A stretch of 64,000 bases of DNA from an uncultured Rhodospirillales bacterium (GCA_903928895.1 CAIYSR010000123.1:1-64000), one strand, 5' to 3'; numbered from the stretch's first letter, positions 44,533-53,595 are shown. Notes: generated from the sequence alone by a model not told the origin. Numbers and translations are program-made.

Positions 44533-45168
44533 TCAAACCGGAAACAACCGCATCACCGCCGCCGCCGCCTGCGCCGCGTGCGCGTGTGCGTTGGCCGCGG
44601 TCTCGGGTTCTGCGGTTCCGAGCAGGTGCTGGAGGATCAGGTCGGCGACCAGCAGCGAGAGGAACTGCGCCGCCATCAGCTCGGGCGGGCCGGCGCCGAG
44701 CAGCCCGGCCGCCTGGGCCGCCTGCATCAGGCCGCGCACGGCCTGGAAACTCGCCATCCGCCCTTCGGCGTGCAGGGTCTCGGCGATTTCAGGGGCGGAG
44801 GCCGCCTCCTGGACGATCAGCCGGTAGGTCGCGATCACTTCGGGCTCGGCCACGCCCTGGCGCAGGCCGGCGCCGTAGCGGATCAGCAGCGCCACCAGCT
44901 CGTCGCGCGTGCAGGGCGGCGGCAGGTCGAGCGGGGCCTGCATCGCGCGCGACCGCGCCTTGACGCAGGCGGCGAGGATATCGCGCTTGCCGGCGAATTC
45001 GCTGTAGAGGTCACGCTTGGAGACCTTGGCCGCCGAGGCGATCGCCAGCGTGCTGGTGCCGGCATAGCCGCGCTGCATGAACAGGGCGAAGGCCGCATGC
45101 AGGATGCGCTGGCGCCGGCTGGGGGCGTCGGGTGCAGGCGGTATCGCGGGAGAGCGGGATGTTTCCAT
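44533..45168 (-). CDS. TetR family transcriptional regulator
   Basis: A 211-residue TetR-type repressor. The N-terminal HTH is ILHAAFALFMQRGYAGTSTL, IASAAKVSKRDLYSEFAGKR (residues about 21-62). The C-terminal ligand-binding domain (RYGAGLRQGVAEPEVIATYR) is typical of TetR_C groups. It is divergent from the ABC export operon at 45.27 kb, and the 105-base gap contains two identical-type palindromes, so it most likely represses that operon and itself. Confidence 0.92.
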   Translation of the reverse strand: METSRSPAIPPAPDAPSRRQRILHAAFALFMQRGYAGTSTLAIASAAKVSKRDLYSEFAGKRDILAACVKARSRAMQAPLDLPPPCTRDELVALLIRYGAGLRQGVAEPEVIATYRLIVQEAASAPEIAETLHAEGRMASFQAVRGLMQAAQAAGLLGAGPPELMAAQFLSLLVADLILQHLLGTAEPETAANAHAHAAQAAAAVMRLFPV

Positions 45169-45183
45169 TTTGTCACTTGCGGC

Positions 45184-45226
45184 GGTACCGGTCCGTACCT
45201 AGGGTTTGTCGGTACCGACTGGTACC
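45184..45226. promoter_or_regulatory. Two operator palindromes between tetR-type gene and ABC operon
   Basis: GGTACCGGTCCGTACC (45184-45199) and GGTACCGACTGGTACC (45211-45226) both have GGTAC-N6-GTACC form and start 27 bases apart. The right one fills the spacer of the promoter at 45206-45234. They are the natural binding sites for the adjacent TetR protein (inference). Confidence 0.75.
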
Positions 45227-45234
45227 GTTATACA
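45206..45234 (+). promoter_or_regulatory. Promoter of the ABC envelope operon
   Basis: TTGTCG (45206-45211), a 17-base spacer, then TATACA (45229-45234), about 39 bases before the ATPase start codon. An operator palindrome occupies the spacer almost exactly, so repressor binding would block polymerase. Confidence 0.65.
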
Positions 45235-45273
45235 CCAGCCTCGCCTCGCGTCCATCCACAGCAGGATCCCGCC

Positions 45274-45975
45274 ATGACCGACGCCCCCGCCGTGCGCCTG
45301 CACGACGTCGAGAAGACCTATGAGGAGGAGGGCCTGCGGGTGACCGCGCTGGCCGGCATCACCGCCGATATCCCGCGCGGCCGCTTCGTGATGATCGTTG
45401 GCCCCTCGGGCAGCGGAAAATCCACCCTGCTCAACCTGATCGGCTGCATCGACCGGCCGACGCGCGGCACGGTGGAGGTCGCGGGGCAGGCGATCGCGGC
45501 GCTGTCGGATGACCGGCTGACCGATTTCCGCGCCCGCGCGGTGGGTTTCGTGTTCCAGAACTTCAACCTCTTTCCGGTGCTCTCGGCCTACGAGAACGTC
45601 GAATACCCGCTGCTGCTGCTTGGCCTTACCGCCAAGGAGCGGCGCGAGCGCACCATGGCGATGCTCGAGCAGGTCGGCCTCGCCGAGCAGGCGCGGCAGC
45701 GGCCGAACCAGCTTTCGGGCGGGCAGAAGCAGCGCGTTGCCATCGCCCGCGCGCTGGTCAAGGGACCCAGCCTGGTGCTGGCGGACGAGCCCACCGCGAA
45801 CCTCGATTCGGCCAACGGCGCGGCCATCATCGCCCTGATGCGCGAGGTCCAGCGCCAGCACGCCACCAGCTTCGTATTTTCCACCCACGACCCGCAATTG
45901 ATGTCCCACGCCGACGAAACCTTCACCCTGAAGGACGGCAAACTCGTCGGCCACCATATGGCGGAGGCCGCGTGA
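45274..45975 (+). CDS. ABC transporter ATP-binding protein (LolD/MacB type)
   Basis: A 233-residue ATPase. Walker A GPSGSGKSTLLNLIG, Q-loop FVFQNFNLFPVLSAYENVEY, signature LSGGQKQRVAIARAL, Walker B LVLADEPTANLD and H-loop STHD are intact. The NFNLFPVLSAYENVEYPL stretch is characteristic of the LolD/MacB/FtsE-like group working with FtsX-type permeases. Start ATG 45274 was chosen for the standard N-terminus. Its stop overlaps the permease start (TGATG). Confidence 0.94.
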   Translation: MTDAPAVRLHDVEKTYEEEGLRVTALAGITADIPRGRFVMIVGPSGSGKSTLLNLIGCIDRPTRGTVEVAGQAIAALSDDRLTDFRARAVGFVFQNFNLFPVLSAYENVEYPLLLLGLTAKERRERTMAMLEQVGLAEQARQRPNQLSGGQKQRVAIARALVKGPSLVLADEPTANLDSANGAAIIALMREVQRQHATSFVFSTHDPQLMSHADETFTLKDGKLVGHHMAEAA

Positions 45976-47360
45976 TGCTGTTCAAGCTCGCCTTCCGCAA
46001 CATCCTGCGCAACCGCCGCCGCTCCGTGATGTCGATCGGTGCGATCGCCGTCGGGGCCATCGCCATGGTGCTGTTCGGCGGTTTCGTGGCGCTGATCATC
46101 CTCGGCGTGCAGACCGACACGGTCCGCCGCGCTGGCCATCTGGCGATCTACCGCAACGGGTTCTTCACCTTCGGCTCCGGCAATCCCGCCGCCTGGGGCA
46201 TGCAAGGCTACCGCGATGTGCTGGAGATGGTGCGCGCCGACCCGGTGCTGGCGCCGATGACCGTGGTGGCGACACCGACGGTGGCGCTGTTCGGCATCGC
46301 CGGGAATTTCGAGGTCGAGGCCTCGCGCACCTTCATCGGCACCGGCGTGGTGCCGCATGACCGCGACTTGATGCGGCGCTGGAATCCCTATGCGCTGCCA
46401 TACGGCACCATGGTGCCGACCGGGCTCGACGATGGCGACATCACCAAGGGGGTGGTCGGCACCGGGCTGGCGCGCATTCTCGGCCTGTGCGAGGCGCTCA
46501 AGCTGTCGGACTGCCCGCCCGCGCAGGTCAAGGAGAAATCCGACGTGCCGGTGGTGGCTGACATCGCGGCCCTGGCCGACAGCGAGAAATCCGCCAATGC
46601 CGAGCCGCCCGATACCCGCCCGCACATCGACCTGCTCGCCGCCACCGCCGGCGGCGCCCCCAACGTGATTTCGATGGTGGTGACGCGGGCGGACCGGCAG
46701 GGGGTCAAGGAACTCGATGATGCCTCCGTGATCATGCATTTCGATCTCGCGCAGCAGCTGCTCTATGGGCGCGGCGAAAAGCGCGCGATCGCCATCGTTC
46801 TGCAACTCACCGAGACCGCCGACATGCCCGCTGCGAAAGCGCGGGTGAACGCCTTGATCAAGGCCCGCGGGCTCGATCTGGAGGTGCGCGACTTCATCGA
46901 GATCGCGCCCTTCTACGGGCAGGTGCTCGGCATGTTCGGCGCCATCTTCACCTTCATCGCCGCCATCATGGGGGTGATCGTGCTGTTCACGGTGGTCAAC
47001 ACCATGGGCATGAGCGTGATGGAGCGCACCGCCGAAATCGGCACGGCGCGGGCCATCGGGCTCCGGCGCAGCGGCATCCGGCGCCAGTTCCTGCTCGAGG
47101 GCTGGATTCTCGGCGCCATCGGCGCCACGGTCGGCATCGTGCTGGCGCTCGGCATCGCCGTGCTCGTCAACCATGCCGGACTGACCTGGCTGCCGCCGGG
47201 GCAGTCGGCGCCGTCGCCCTTGGCGGTGAAGATCGACGGGATGTGGAAATTGCACGGCGGCATCTGGATTGGGCTCATGGTCATGACCACCCTGGCCGCC
47301 ATCATCCCGGCCAATCGCGCGGCCAAACTGCCGGTCGTCGATGCGCTGCGCCATGTATAG
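45975..47360 (+). CDS. FtsX/LolC-type ABC permease with large periplasmic domain
   Basis: A 461-residue permease: one N-terminal membrane helix (about 20-43) followed by a periplasmic domain of about 265 residues and three C-terminal helices (about 313-345, 371-398, 428-447). This is the FtsX/MacB/LolCE topology. FRNILRNRRRSVMSIGAIA at the start and MSVMERTAEIGTARAIGLRR after the second helix are diagnostic. ATG 45975 overlaps the ATPase stop. It probably works as a homodimer, as no second permease is present. Confidence 0.92.
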   Translation: MLFKLAFRNILRNRRRSVMSIGAIAVGAIAMVLFGGFVALIILGVQTDTVRRAGHLAIYRNGFFTFGSGNPAAWGMQGYRDVLEMVRADPVLAPMTVVATPTVALFGIAGNFEVEASRTFIGTGVVPHDRDLMRRWNPYALPYGTMVPTGLDDGDITKGVVGTGLARILGLCEALKLSDCPPAQVKEKSDVPVVADIAALADSEKSANAEPPDTRPHIDLLAATAGGAPNVISMVVTRADRQGVKELDDASVIMHFDLAQQLLYGRGEKRAIAIVLQLTETADMPAAKARVNALIKARGLDLEVRDFIEIAPFYGQVLGMFGAIFTFIAAIMGVIVLFTVVNTMGMSVMERTAEIGTARAIGLRRSGIRRQFLLEGWILGAIGATVGIVLALGIAVLVNHAGLTWLPPGQSAPSPLAVKIDGMWKLHGGIWIGLMVMTTLAAIIPANRAAKLPVVDALRHV

Positions 47361-47370
47361 GAGCCCGCCG

Positions 47371-48150
47371 ATGCACCGCCGCACCCTGCTCGCCACCCCT
47401 GCCCTCCTGCTCGCCGCCCCGGCCGGCGCCCAGACCGCGCCGATCGGGGCGCAGGAGATGGTCGCCGCCGCCGACGCCATCCGCAATCCGGGCCAGCCCT
47501 TCCGTGTCACCTCGACGCTGACCGACTATGTCGGCGGGCGGCCGAAGGACAAGGTGGTGCTGGTGGTGTTCGCCCGCGAGGACAAGAAGAGCGGGCAGTT
47601 CAACAACCTGGTGCGCTACGTCGAGCCGCCGCGCGACGCCGGCAAGCTGGTGCTGTACGCCGGCTCCACCTTGTGGTTCTACGATCCGGCGTCCAAGGCC
47701 GCGGTGCGGATCTCGGCGCAGCAGCGCCTGGTCGGCCAGGCCTCGAACGGCGATGTGCTCACCATCAACATGCAACGCGACTACAAGGCCAAGCTGATCG
47801 GCGCCGAAACCTTGCAGGACGCCGACCGCCAGAGCCGTGCGACCTGGCATCTCGACCTCGCCGCCGGCGGGCCGGATGCGATCTACAGCCGCATCGAGAT
47901 GTGGCTGGAGCAGGGCACCTACCGGATGGTGAAGGGCAAGTTCTACTCCGACTCCGGACGGCTGCTGAAGGTGGCGTATTACCGGCGCTATATCGAGCAG
48001 CTCGGCGTCATCCGCCCGAGCGAGACCATCCTGATCGATGCGGTGGACAGTTCGCTGGTCACCTCGGTGGCCTCGTCGGACATGCGGGCGCAGGAAATCC
48101 CGGATGCCTGGTTCCAGCGCGACTACCTGCCCCGGCTGAAGCTCGACTGA
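47371..48150 (+). CDS. LolA-like outer-membrane lipoprotein-sorting family protein (periplasmic)
   Basis: A 259-residue protein with a signal peptide (MHRRTLLATPALLLAAPAGA, cleavage near residue 20) and a LolA/LolB-like fold domain (family PF17131). Landmarks are VLYAGSTLWFYDPASKAAVR, ISAQQRLVGQASNGDVL and WFQRDYLPRL at the end. Such proteins carry hydrophobic cargo across the periplasm. A TAGGAG site precedes ATG 47371. Its TGA stop shares one base with the next ATG. Confidence 0.9.
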   Translation: MHRRTLLATPALLLAAPAGAQTAPIGAQEMVAAADAIRNPGQPFRVTSTLTDYVGGRPKDKVVLVVFAREDKKSGQFNNLVRYVEPPRDAGKLVLYAGSTLWFYDPASKAAVRISAQQRLVGQASNGDVLTINMQRDYKAKLIGAETLQDADRQSRATWHLDLAAGGPDAIYSRIEMWLEQGTYRMVKGKFYSDSGRLLKVAYYRRYIEQLGVIRPSETILIDAVDSSLVTSVASSDMRAQEIPDAWFQRDYLPRLKLD

Positions 48151-49526
48151 TGCGGCGCCTCCTGGCCCTGGGCCTGCTCGCCGCGTTGCCGCTGGTCCAG
48201 GACGCGAGGGCGGACGAGAACGCCGATCTCGACATGATCCCGGGCGCCGTCGCCACCGCCGCCGCGCCGCCGGCCGAGACCGCGCCGGCCGGCGGCAAGC
48301 TGTCGCTGGAGAACGCGGCGGGGCTCAGCGGGCTGCGTCCCCTGGCGGTGCCGCTGCCCGGGCGCACGCCGCCGCGCTGGGGCGACCGCACCAGCCTCGA
48401 CGGGCGCTGGGAATGGAATCTCGGGCACGATGTGCGCCTCAATGTCAGCGACCGGCTCGACGTCTTCGCGCGCGACGGGCTGGCGTTCGGCCAGGGCCGG
48501 ACGGCGGCCAACAATCTTCGCGAGGCCTATCTGACCTGGGAGGCCGCGCCCCGGCTCTATGTCGAGGCCGGGCGGATCAATGTCCGCAACGGGGTCGCGC
48601 TCGGGTTCAACCCGACCGATTATTTCCGCGCCGGCTCGGCGGTCGACCAGGCCACCGCCGACCCCTCGGCGCTGCGCGAGAACCGGCTCGGCACGATGAT
48701 GCTGCGCGGCCAGCACATCGCCGAATGGGGCTCGGTCAGCTTCGCCTACGCGCCCAAGCTGTTCGAGCCCGCCCGCATCGGCCAGGGCGCCACGGCGCCG
48801 CTCGACCCGCATCTCGACCGCACCAACGCCGCCGCGCGCTGGCTGCTGACGCTGCATCCCGATCTCGGCGACATCGCACCGGAGCTGCTGGTGTTTAACC
48901 AGAGCGGGCGCACCAGCCTTGGCGCCAATCTGACCGCGCCGGTGGGCCAGCAGATCGTGGCCTATGCCGAATGGTCCGGTGGCGCCGCCCAGGGGCTGGC
49001 GGCGGAGGCGATCGGCTATGGCATCCGCACTTTCACGCTGCCCTCGACGGTACGAGGGCTGGCGGGCACGGCTCAGGGGTTCCGCAACGATCTCGCCGTC
49101 GGGTTCGCCTGGACGGGGGAATCGAAGGTCACCGTCAATCTCGAATATCTGTTTCACGAGGCCGGGTTCTCGCGCACGGACTGGCGGCGCTGGTATGCCG
49201 CCGGGCGGAGTTCGCCGCTGCTGGCCGGGGTGATGTGGTACGAGCGCGGCTACGCGGCGGACCAGCAATATCCGGCCGGGCGGCAGCAGATGTTCGTCCG
49301 CGCGAGCTGGCCGGACGCGATCGCGCGCGATATCGACCTGACCGCGCTGAGCTTCGTCAGCCTCGATGATGGCTCGGCGCTGGCACAGGTCTCGGCCAAC
49401 TGGAACATCGACCGGCAGTGGTCGGCGGCGGCCTATCTGGCGGCCAATCTGGGCCCGCCGCGAAGTATCTACGGCAGCCTGAAATCGGCGATTAGTGCGA
49501 CGGCGCAGGTGGTCAGGTATTTTTGA
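48150..49526 (+). CDS. Outer-membrane beta-barrel protein of the ABC envelope operon
   Basis: A 458-residue protein. A signal peptide (MRRLLALGLLAALPLVQDAR, cleavage near ADE at residue 22), then alternating polar/hydrophobic strands with many aromatic residues (DVFARDGLAFGQGRTAANN, YVEAGRINVRNGVALGF) and a C-terminal Phe (AQVVRYF) typical for BAM recognition. It resembles DUF1302-like or porin-like barrels but no named family is certain. Last gene of the operon, so it is the probable outer-membrane end of the pathway. Confidence 0.8.
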   Translation: MRRLLALGLLAALPLVQDARADENADLDMIPGAVATAAAPPAETAPAGGKLSLENAAGLSGLRPLAVPLPGRTPPRWGDRTSLDGRWEWNLGHDVRLNVSDRLDVFARDGLAFGQGRTAANNLREAYLTWEAAPRLYVEAGRINVRNGVALGFNPTDYFRAGSAVDQATADPSALRENRLGTMMLRGQHIAEWGSVSFAYAPKLFEPARIGQGATAPLDPHLDRTNAAARWLLTLHPDLGDIAPELLVFNQSGRTSLGANLTAPVGQQIVAYAEWSGGAAQGLAAEAIGYGIRTFTLPSTVRGLAGTAQGFRNDLAVGFAWTGESKVTVNLEYLFHEAGFSRTDWRRWYAAGRSSPLLAGVMWYERGYAADQQYPAGRQQMFVRASWPDAIARDIDLTALSFVSLDDGSALAQVSANWNIDRQWSAAAYLAANLGPPRSIYGSLKSAISATAQVVRYF

Positions 49527-49656
49527 AGCAAGCGCTTCTTTTTGAAAAAAGAAGCAAAAACTTCTATCCGTTTGGCTTTGTCCTCTCCCGGGAGAAGAGG
49601 AAGCCAAACGGACAAAAGTTTTTTGGTTCTTTTTTTCAAAAAAGAACAGTCTTAAT
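49527..49656. repeat. Paired type I element between convergent genes (bidirectional terminator-like)
   Basis: A reverse unit (49527-49570) and a forward unit (49611-49656) flank a GC palindrome centred on CCCGGG, with arms CCGTTTGGC and GCCAAACGG. Reading from the left gene, this stem is followed by ACAAAAGTTTTTT, a U-tract; the mirror image holds for metF. The rest of the gap to 49707 shows nothing further. Confidence 0.9.
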
Positions 49657-49707
49657 GCTTGGGCGCCTTCTCCAGCCTGTGATCATCCCCGAGACGAGCC
49701 CGGTTGG

Positions 49708-50631
49708 TCAGATTCCGGGCCGCACGCCCAGAATATGGGCAATCGCGTGGGTCAGGTCGGGGCGGTTGAGGGTGTAGATGTGGAATTCGTCGATGCCGTT
49801 GGCCTGCAGCAGGCGGGCCTGCTCGGCGGCGACGATGGCGGCGATCATGCGGCGCAGCTCGGGGTCCTCGTCGGTGCCCTCGAACATGTGGCCGAGCCAG
49901 GCCGGCAGGGCGACGCCGGAAAGTTCGGAGAAGCGCTTCGCCTGGGCGAAATTGGTCACCGGCAGGATGCCGGGCACGATCGGCGCGGTGATGCCGGCGG
50001 CGAGGCAGAGGTCGAGGAAGCGCAGATAGGTCTCGGTCTCGAAAAAGTAGTTGGTGATCGCCCTGGTGGCCCCGGCATCGAGCTTGCGCTTGAGGTTCTC
50101 GAGATCGGCCAGCGGGTTGCGCGCGGCAGGGTGAACTTCGGGGTAGGCGGCGACCGAGATCTCGAAGGGGTGCAGGCGGGCGAGGCCGGCCACCAGGTCG
50201 GAGGCATAGGCGTAGCCGTCGGCGTGCGGCTCATAGGCGCCGCCGCCGGGGACATCGCCGCGCAGGGCGACGATGTGGCGCACGCCGGCCTGCCAGTAAC
50301 CGTCGGCGATGGTATCGATCTCGGCCCGCGCGGCACCGACGCAGGTGAGGTGCGCCGCCGGGGTCAGCGCCGTGTCGGTGACGATGCGGGCTACGGTGGC
50401 ATGGGTGCGCGCCTGGGTGGAGCCGCCGGCGCCGTAGGTGACGGAGACGAAGCGCGGCGCCAGCGGGGCCAGCCGGTCGATGCAATGCCAGAGCTGGGTT
50501 TCCATCGCCTCGGTCTTGGGCGGCATGAACTCGAAGGACAAGGCGGGGGCGGGATGCTCGGCGCTGCGCGCGGGCAATTTGCCGATCCGGGTGCCGGTGA
50601 GCCAGCGGGCGAGGGTTGGAGTATGGTGCAT
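49708..50631 (-). CDS. metF: 5,10-methylenetetrahydrofolate reductase
   Basis: A 307-residue FAD enzyme making 5-methyl-THF for methionine synthesis. Landmarks are LSFEFMPPKTEAMETQLW with the catalytic Glu, FVSVTYGAGGSTQART, HIVALRGDVPGG, ISVAAYPEVHP, ITNYFFETETY and GIDEFHIYTLNR. Length matches the family. No clear SAM or SAH riboswitch is visible in its leader. Confidence 0.95.
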   Translation of the reverse strand: MHHTPTLARWLTGTRIGKLPARSAEHPAPALSFEFMPPKTEAMETQLWHCIDRLAPLAPRFVSVTYGAGGSTQARTHATVARIVTDTALTPAAHLTCVGAARAEIDTIADGYWQAGVRHIVALRGDVPGGGAYEPHADGYAYASDLVAGLARLHPFEISVAAYPEVHPAARNPLADLENLKRKLDAGATRAITNYFFETETYLRFLDLCLAAGITAPIVPGILPVTNFAQAKRFSELSGVALPAWLGHMFEGTDEDPELRRMIAAIVAAEQARLLQANGIDEFHIYTLNRPDLTHAIAHILGVRPGI

Positions 50632-50844
50632 CGCTGCTAGATCGACCGGATCGGGCGCGGTTGCAAGGGCGACACCGCGATTTTGTCGGACGCCGCGCGG
50701 CGCGCCAACCGTTCAATAAGCGGGCCGATCAATATTTTGTTCATCTGTCATGCTCAGACTGCCGTATGCATGCGCGGACTGCCTATATGCTGGATCAGCC
50801 CGCCCGACACGTTCATATAGGGCTCCTGGAGCCCGAGGATCACG

Positions 50845-51618
50845 ATGCGCCCGTCATTCCGCCCGCTGCTTCTCACCCTGGCCCTCCTCGCGAGTGCCGC
50901 GCTCGCCGGCTGCGCCACGCCGCCCCCGGCCGACGATCCCGATGCGATCGCCGAATTCAAGGAGAACAACGACCCGCTGGAACCCACCAACCGGTTCTTC
51001 TACCAGGTCAATGACGCGCTCGATACGGTGCTGCTCAAGCCGCTGGCGATCGGCTATCGCGGGCTGCTGCCGGCGCCGCTGCTCACCGGGGTGCACAATG
51101 CGCTGTCCAACCTGGGGGCCCCGGTGGTGTTGGCCAACGACGTGATGCAGGGCAAGCCGCAGCGCGCCGGCCACACGCTGACGCGCTTCGTCATCAACAG
51201 CACGATAGGGGTGGGTGGACTGATCGATGTCGCGACCGACCTCGGCTGGCCCGGCCATGACGCCGATTTCGGCATGACGCTGGCGGTCTGGGGCGTGCCG
51301 GACGGGGTGTTCCTGTTTCTGCCGGTGCTGGGCCCGAGCAATCCGCGCGACGCGGTCGGCTTCGGGGTCGACACGTTCGGGCTCGATCCCTGGGGCTGGG
51401 TGGGCAAGGGCGTCACGGTATCGGACCTGCGGCTGACCCGCACCGGGGTTTCGGCGGTGGATACGCGGGCCGGGTTCCTCGATGATCTGGACAAGCTCAA
51501 GGCCCAGGCGCTCGACCCCTATGCCACCATCCGCAGCTTGTCGCGCCAGTTCCGGGCCGGAAAAATAGAGGATGCGCGGGGCGATGTCACCGGCACGGCC
51601 GTGAAAAAGTCACCTTAG
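50845..51618 (+). CDS. mlaA: MlaA (VacJ) outer-membrane lipoprotein
   Basis: A 257-residue lipoprotein. The lipobox LAGC puts the acylated Cys at residue 23. MlaA landmarks are NDPLEPTNRFFYQVNDALD, LANDVMQGKPQRAGHTLTRF, NSTIGVGGLIDVATDLG and LFLPVLGPSNPRDAVG. It extracts misplaced phospholipids from the outer leaflet for retrograde transport. mlaC follows 47 bases later; mlaD is at 4.3 kb in this window. Confidence 0.95.
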   Translation: MRPSFRPLLLTLALLASAALAGCATPPPADDPDAIAEFKENNDPLEPTNRFFYQVNDALDTVLLKPLAIGYRGLLPAPLLTGVHNALSNLGAPVVLANDVMQGKPQRAGHTLTRFVINSTIGVGGLIDVATDLGWPGHDADFGMTLAVWGVPDGVFLFLPVLGPSNPRDAVGFGVDTFGLDPWGWVGKGVTVSDLRLTRTGVSAVDTRAGFLDDLDKLKAQALDPYATIRSLSRQFRAGKIEDARGDVTGTAVKKSP

Positions 51619-51665
51619 GGTGGCTATGCTGCGTGCCGTCCTCCCCAGCATGTGGTGAAATCGCG

Positions 51666-52274
51666 ATGATCACACGACGTCTTCTGCTCGGCTCCTCCCT
51701 CGTTCTGCTGGCGCTGCCCGCGCCCATGGTCCCGGCCTGGGCGGACGCCACCGACGCGGCACGCGGGCTGATCGTACAGCTTGGCAAGCAATTGACCGAT
51801 GTCGCGAACGGGCCGGGCTCGGCCGAGGAGCGGCGGGCAGCGCTCGACAAGCTGGTCGATGCGGCGGTTGATGTGGAGGCGGTGGCCCGCTTCTGTCTCG
51901 GCCGGTTCTGGCGCACCGCGACGGCGGAACAGCAGCGCGACTACGTCAAGCTGTTCCGCGCGGTGCTGATGCGCAACATCACCGGCAAGGCCGGCGAGTA
52001 CAAGGGCGTGGCGATGGACGTCGGCAAGGCGCAACCGCGCGAATCCGACGTCGCGGTAAGCTCGGTGGTCAGCCGGCCCGGCAATGCGCCGAACAAGGTG
52101 GACTGGATCGTCGGCACCGCCTCCGGCGCGCCGCGCATCATCGACGTGGTGGCCGAAGGCACCAGCCTGCGGCTGACGCAGCGCAGCGACTACTCGGCCT
52201 TCCTCGCCAGCCACAACAACGACGTGCAGGCGCTGATCGAGGCGATGAAGGCCCAGGCGGCGGCGCCGGGCTGA
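51666..52274 (+). CDS. mlaC: MlaC periplasmic phospholipid-binding protein
   Basis: A 202-residue protein of the MlaC/Ttg2 family. A signal peptide ends near AWADA (residue 27). Landmarks are VEAVARFCLGRFWRTATAEQ, RDYVKLFRAVLMRNITGKAG and KVDWIVGTASGAPRIIDVVA. It shuttles phospholipid between MlaA and the inner-membrane complex. Start ATG 51666 gives the MITRRLLLGSSLVLL signal peptide. Confidence 0.94.
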   Translation: MITRRLLLGSSLVLLALPAPMVPAWADATDAARGLIVQLGKQLTDVANGPGSAEERRAALDKLVDAAVDVEAVARFCLGRFWRTATAEQQRDYVKLFRAVLMRNITGKAGEYKGVAMDVGKAQPRESDVAVSSVVSRPGNAPNKVDWIVGTASGAPRIIDVVAEGTSLRLTQRSDYSAFLASHNNDVQALIEAMKAQAAAPG

Positions 52275-52277
52275 GCA

Positions 52278-52413
52278 GGGCAAGGAAGCGGTTCTTTTTT
52301 GGAAAAAAGAACCAAAAAACTATTATCCGGTGGCTTCGCACGCTCCCGGGAGACGCCGCGGCCAAGCGGATGAACGTTTTTTGCTCCTTTTTTTCAAAAA
52401 AGGAGCCCTTCCT
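52278..52413. repeat. Paired type I element between convergent genes (bidirectional terminator-like)
   Basis: A reverse unit (52278-52326, stem GGTTCTTTTTT/AAAAAAGAACC) and a forward unit (52370-52413, stem GCTCCTTTTTTT/AAAAAAGGAGC) flank a centre around CTCCCGGGAG. The two stems differ from each other and from the common GCTTC stem, yet each remains paired. It fills the gap between mlaC and the flavin hydroxylase gene. Confidence 0.9.
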
Positions 52414-53595
52414 TCACGCCAGCTTCGGCCGCCCGGACTCCATCAAATGCCGCGTGATCAGCCCGCGCACCGGGGCGGCGAGGTTGCCCACCCGCAGCAT
52501 CGCGTCGCGCAGCATGCGCACGGGGCGGCGGTCGTCGGTGAACAGCCGCGCCGTGGCGTTGGTGGAGGCGTAGGTCGGCAGCGTCGCCATCCGGTGTTCG
52601 CGCTCATAGGCCTTGAGCAGCGCCGGGGCCGCGATGTCGGCCCCCTTGGCGGCGGCGGCGCGGATGCGCCTTGCCAAGGCGTCAGCGCCGCGCAGGCCGA
52701 AGTTGAAGCCGTGCGCGGTCACCGGATGCATGCCGACGGCGGCATCGCCGACCAAAGCGAAGCGCTCGGCGACGAAGCGTTCGGCATAGACGGTGACCAG
52801 CGGATAGGCGATGCGCTTGCTCACCAGGCGCATCTGGCCGAGCCGCTCGCGGTAGCGCCGGGTGGCTTCGGCGCCGAATGCGGCTTCGTCCAGCGCCATC
52901 ACCTTGTCCATCTCGCGGGCAGGCAGGGTGAGCACGAAGGAGGAGCGGTTGCCGTTGATCGGCAGCATGGCGATGGTCTGGCCGTAGTCGAACCACTCGG
53001 TGGCGACGCCCTCATGCGGCAGATCGTGCTCGACCCGGCAGACCATCATCACCCGGCCGAAATCGCGCATCTGCGCCGGGATGCCCTGGCGCCGGCGCAG
53101 TTCCGAAAAGCGGGTGTCGGCGGCGACCACGAGCCGGGCGGTGATCTCGCGTCCGTCGGACAACGTCACCCCGGCGCCCGTTGCCGTGGTCCGCACGGCG
53201 GTGACGGAGACCCCGGCCAGCAGCGTGACCTCGGGCTGGGCGATGGCGGTCTGATAGACGGCGGCACGGATCAGGTGGTTGGGGGCGAGATGGCCGAGCG
53301 GGCCGCCCGAGGCGGGGGTGAAGTTCATGGCGTAGAGCGAGCCGCCGTTGAGCACGCGGGCGACGGCCATCTCGGATTTCTCGGCATCCGGGATGCGCTC
53401 CCAGGCGCCGAGGGCTTGCAGCAGCGCTACCGAGCGGTGGGTGAGCGCGATCTCGCGGCCGTCGAACTCCGGCGCGGCGAGGTCGGCCTCGGGTTGGCGT
53501 TCGACCACTGCGACGGCGAGGCCGCTGCCGCCCAGGGCGGTGGCGAGGCTGAGCCCGGCGGGGCCGCCGCCGGCGATGACGATGTCGAACTGCAT
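52414..53595 (-). CDS. FAD-dependent UbiH/COQ6-family hydroxylase
   Basis: A 393-residue flavoprotein monooxygenase of the ubiquinone-hydroxylase family (UbiH/UbiF/UbiI/UbiL/UbiM). FAD motifs are DIVIAGGGPAGLSLATALGG (N-terminus), the DG motif LVVAADTRFSELRR and FALVGDAAVGMHPVTAHGFN (about residue 283). MNF and HRSVALLQALGAWE are typical. It hydroxylates a ring position in ubiquinone synthesis; which carbon cannot be told, and UbiM is a possibility. Start ATG 53595 gives the standard N-terminus. Confidence 0.9.
   Translation of the reverse strand: MQFDIVIAGGGPAGLSLATALGGSGLAVAVVERQPEADLAAPEFDGREIALTHRSVALLQALGAWERIPDAEKSEMAVARVLNGGSLYAMNFTPASGGPLGHLAPNHLIRAAVYQTAIAQPEVTLLAGVSVTAVRTTATGAGVTLSDGREITARLVVAADTRFSELRRRQGIPAQMRDFGRVMMVCRVEHDLPHEGVATEWFDYGQTIAMLPINGNRSSFVLTLPAREMDKVMALDEAAFGAEATRRYRERLGQMRLVSKRIAYPLVTVYAERFVAERFALVGDAAVGMHPVTAHGFNFGLRGADALARRIRAAAAKGADIAAPALLKAYEREHRMATLPTYASTNATARLFTDDRRPVRMLRDAMLRVGNLAAPVRGLITRHLMESGRPKLA

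Noticed and set aside
50632-50720. A SAM or SAH riboswitch before metF
   Set aside because: The leader is short and GC-rich and I could not assemble the conserved core of any known class.
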